From: Chromatiales bacterium
GTDB taxonomy: Bacteria; Pseudomonadota; Gammaproteobacteria; Chromatiales; Chromatiaceae
Assembly (NCBI GenBank): GCA_024762485.1
Contig: JANTHH010000016.1
Location: 1-21,673 of the forward strand
Length of the DNA: 21,673 bases
Reading direction: 5' to 3'
Part shown: positions 19,480 to 21,673 of the stretch, in pieces
Position numbering within the stretch: position 1 is the stretch's first letter
How the letters are laid out: every line of letters begins with the position of its first letter
The notes under the pieces: model-generated
Database searches by the model: none
Told to the model about the DNA's origin: nothing
The model's input: the letters and a program-made list of their open reading frames with translations, nothing else
Translations under genes and position numbers: made by a program

Positions 19480-21362
19480 CAGACCTCCTCCACAGCTGCA
19501 GCATCCTCAGTGCCTTCATCCTCGGCAGGCGGCAGTTCTTCCTCAAGCAGCGAAACCGCCTGCTTCCTGCGCCGGCGAAGCAGCCAGAAGGCCACACCGC
19601 CGCCGATCAGCAGCAGATTGCTCAGCCCGATGATCAGGCCCGGAATCAGCCAGTCATCTTCCTCTTCCTCCGGTTCCTCAACAGCCGCCTCCACCGGTGC
19701 TTCTTCGACTGCAGGCGCTGCCGGCGGCTCACTCGCCGGCTGAACCGGAACCATGGCAGGCACCACCGCCTTCACCGGCTTTGCCACGACCGGCACCGGC
19801 ACCACGGCAGGTCCGCCGCCGGCGGGATAGACCCAGGGCAGCCGACGCGAGACCGGCGCACCGCGCACAGTGACGCCTTCGATGCGGGCGGCCACGGGCA
19901 GGGCAGGATCGATCTGCTCCGCCAGCCAACTGCCATCGGACTGGCGCTGTGCACTCAGCGCAAGCTCCTGGCCGCTTGCATCCTGCTGCCAGAAACTGAT
20001 CTTCAGGGTATTTTCACGCAGCGCGCCGGGCTCCAGCGTCAGGCGTGCGCCGGCAGCGCCATCGTGTGTCAGCAGGGCCGGTTCGACCACGGACAGCGAG
20101 TGTCGCTTCTCGCGCAGAAATGTTGCGCTCTCGGCGGCAATCACCAATTCCATCACCGGGTGCGCCTGGTTTTCGCTGAACAGCATGCTGTAGCGGCCGT
20201 CACCGGCCTGCTCATCACCACGCTGGCCCTTGTCGTTCAGCGGCAACGGATCCAGGCCGACGGCCGAAATCGCGTCCGCCCTCATATCGACCAGGTCGAG
20301 AAAGGCACGCCGTTTGACCTGCTTGCCCTGGCTGCTCAACGAGGCCGAGACCAGCACGGGTTCGCCCACCACCAGCTGATTGGGCAGACTGGAGACATCG
20401 AGCCTGAGGTCGGTGACCACCATCACCCGGTTGTCGGGATCCATCTCCGCCTGCAGACGCCACTGGCCCGCCTGGGGCTCGCGCAGGGTGATCAGCTCAT
20501 AGCCCTCATCCTGATGCCAGGTGACCGTCGGGGGCGCATTCTCGCGACCGAACGCGCTGCCATCCGGGGCGGTCAGCCTGGCCGGTGCGGCGCCGTCCGG
20601 TTGGAACACCACGATCGTCGCCTCCTGCACCCGCTTGTCCACCCGGAAGGCGTTGTCCTTGAGCGGGACCATGTCGGGGTTGCCGACCTTCTCGAAGATA
20701 CGCAGGAAGATCCGCTTCAGACGGTCGGCATCATTGATCTGCTCATACCATCCACCTGTCTCTGCGGCGAGGCGCTTGAGCAGTTCGTGATCGGCACGTT
20801 CGGACAGGGCAATGGCATGGATCTGGGCATCCTGTGCCTTGATCCTGGGCAGCAACCGGTCGAGGATGCGTTGGCGCGAAGCCGCGTTTTCCCGCTCCGA
20901 CTTGGAGATATCCACCATGCCGTCGGTGAGCAGGACCAGGTGGCGATGGCGCGTCGCCTTGGCACCCTCCCAGCCGCGGCTGGCCCGCTCCAGTACATCC
21001 TCGATATTGGTGAACTGGCCGGGTGAATTGATCTCGTTGGACAGCGCCAGCGCCTTCCGTTTCCAGGCCTCATCCACCTCGCCGACCGGCACCAGCATGT
21101 TTACCCAGCGGCCGAAGGTCCAGACCCCGGAGACGGTGCCCGGCTGCATCAGCCCGACCAGCATGCGCAGTGCCGGCCGCCGCAGGTTGGCGGGATCGTT
21201 CTGCCGCATGCTGCCCGACACATCGATCAGCACCCGGACATCGGCCCCCTCCTTCGGCTTTGCCGATGACGGGAGGGGGAACAGCAGGCAGAGCACGAAC
21301 ACAAACAGGACACCGGCCCGGCCGGTTTGGTTTACAAGCAACTGGGACATGGGGATGGCCAT
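19479..21362 (-). CDS. VWA-domain membrane-anchored protein (resembles TIGR03503), 627 aa
   Basis: Signal peptide at about 15-34 (PSSA cleavage), then a VWA domain: the metal site D47-x-S49-x-S51 (DVSGS), T118 (QFTNIEDV) and D147 (LVLLTDG). Middle residues 230-500 are beta-rich and look like Ig-type or carbohydrate-binding-like modules (GRYSMLF, RRAFLDLVDM). A proline/alanine/glutamate-rich linker precedes a C-terminal transmembrane helix (571-595) and a basic stop (RRRRK), with a short acidic tail inside. The large domain is thus periplasmic. The whole layout is that of gammaproteobacterial proteins grouped as TIGR03503, of unknown function. Start taken at 21362 (GAGAG upstream); MSQLL at 21350 is an alternative. 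It is coupled to the acidic membrane protein. Confidence 0.85.
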   Translation of the reverse strand: MAIPMSQLLVNQTGRAGVLFVFVLCLLFPLPSSAKPKEGADVRVLIDVSGSMRQNDPANLRRPALRMLVGLMQPGTVSGVWTFGRWVNMLVPVGEVDEAWKRKALALSNEINSPGQFTNIEDVLERASRGWEGAKATRHRHLVLLTDGMVDISKSERENAASRQRILDRLLPRIKAQDAQIHAIALSERADHELLKRLAAETGGWYEQINDADRLKRIFLRIFEKVGNPDMVPLKDNAFRVDKRVQEATIVVFQPDGAAPARLTAPDGSAFGRENAPPTVTWHQDEGYELITLREPQAGQWRLQAEMDPDNRVMVVTDLRLDVSSLPNQLVVGEPVLVSASLSSQGKQVKRRAFLDLVDMRADAISAVGLDPLPLNDKGQRGDEQAGDGRYSMLFSENQAHPVMELVIAAESATFLREKRHSLSVVEPALLTHDGAAGARLTLEPGALRENTLKISFWQQDASGQELALSAQRQSDGSWLAEQIDPALPVAARIEGVTVRGAPVSRRLPWVYPAGGGPAVVPVPVVAKPVKAVVPAMVPVQPASEPPAAPAVEEAPVEAAVEEPEEEEDDWLIPGLIIGLSNLLLIGGGVAFWLLRRRRKQAVSLLEEELPPAEDEGTEDAAAVEEV

Positions 21363-21479
21363 CTCTCTGAGTCGGTTTTCTCAGCTGGGGTAACGGCCAG
21401 AAATGAGATTCCTTTAAGGGACCGCCGAGAAGACCGGCCTGGCCTTGTCCAGGGCTTGCATGTCGGAGCCGCGGCGTGG

Positions 21480-21673
21480 TTACTCGCGTGATCGCCAGTA
21501 GGGGTTCGGGCGCCCTTCGGGCTGGATGGAGAACCGCCGGTAGGTCCACTGGTATTGCTCAGGCGCGACGCGCACACAGTCCTCAACGGCCTGATTCAGT
21601 GCCGTCGCTGCAATCTGCTGATCCGGGTCGGCCAGGGCCGGATCACCATCCTGCCAGTGGGCGATGAACCGTC
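21480..21673 (-). CDS. lpxL: LpxL/HtrB-family lipid A acyltransferase, 3' end (partial)
   Basis: The last 63 codons of a minus-strand gene whose 5' part is beyond the right edge. The sequence RFIAHWQDGDPALADPDQQI (first 20 visible residues) leads into ALNQAVEDCVRVAPEQYQW and TYRRFSIQPEGRPNPYW. This is the C-terminal signature of the lauroyl/myristoyl acyltransferases of lipid A synthesis: AxxLNxAVEDCVRxxPEQYxWxYRRF. It is an inner-membrane enzyme that acylates Kdo2-lipid IVA. Which member (LpxL, LpxM or LpxP) cannot be told from the tail. The 117-base gap to the VWA gene shows no clear terminator, so read-through into that gene is possible. Confidence 0.85.
   Translation of the reverse strand, partial: RFIAHWQDGDPALADPDQQIAATALNQAVEDCVRVAPEQYQWTYRRFSIQPEGRPNPYWRSRE

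Noticed and set aside
1..21673. CRISPR array to go with the Cas6-like gene
   Set aside because: I looked for regularly spaced 25-40-base repeats on either strand and saw none in this window.

Overview
The window looks like a chromosomal segment of a sulfur-oxidising gammaproteobacterium, most probably in or near Chromatiales/Ectothiorhodospiraceae. The reasons are the high GC content, a complete soxXYZA set, a DsrC-family gene, and a run of small conserved proteins typical of this group. No transposase, integrase, CRISPR array, tRNA or rRNA was seen. Gene density is high and every intergenic gap is under 300 bp.

Layout: (a) 1-2118 (+) holds the 3' tail of an unknown gene, a 62-aa protein, a 238-aa helical protein, an orphan Cas6/Cmx6-like protein and a cysteine-free DsrC-like (RspA-type) protein, closed by a two-way terminator. 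(b) 2195-2869 (-) is a PiuC/YbiX-type dioxygenase, divergent from two coupled unknown genes (2974-3944) and an unusual pyruvate-kinase-like protein (4002-5858). (c) 5960-7132 (+) is a GT4 glycosyltransferase that converges on a PlcP-like metallophosphoesterase (7137-7931, -). Both are preceded by 11-bp-periodic repeats resembling Pho boxes. (d) 8021-10141 (-) is a group made of a receiver-like protein, a second Fe(II)/2OG dioxygenase and a Sfum_1244-like protein of unknown function. (e) 10300-11188 (+) holds two small unknown genes that converge on a 65-aa protein. (f) 11804-15705 (+) holds a MoxR-type AAA+ ATPase, an HExxH/VWA protein and a BepA/YfgC-type M48 protease. (g) 15935-18123 (+) is soxX-soxY-soxZ-soxA with its own promoter region and terminator. 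(h) 18229-21362 (-) is a VWA membrane protein coupled to an acidic single-span membrane protein, preceded by the 3' end of an LpxL-family acyltransferase (21480-21673, -).

How the genes work together: soxXYZA supplies the periplasmic carrier (SoxYZ) and the c-type cytochrome (SoxXA) that loads thiosulfate onto it. SoxB and SoxCD are not here and must lie elsewhere. The glycosyltransferase and the PlcP-like enzyme fit the known phosphate-starvation lipid remodelling pathway: phospholipid is cleaved to diacylglycerol, which is then glycosylated. The Pho-box-like repeats found independently upstream of both genes support this. The most unexplored part is the left end, where a Cas6-family RNA endoribonuclease homologue without CRISPR sits between two unknown proteins and a DsrC paralogue that has lost all cysteines.
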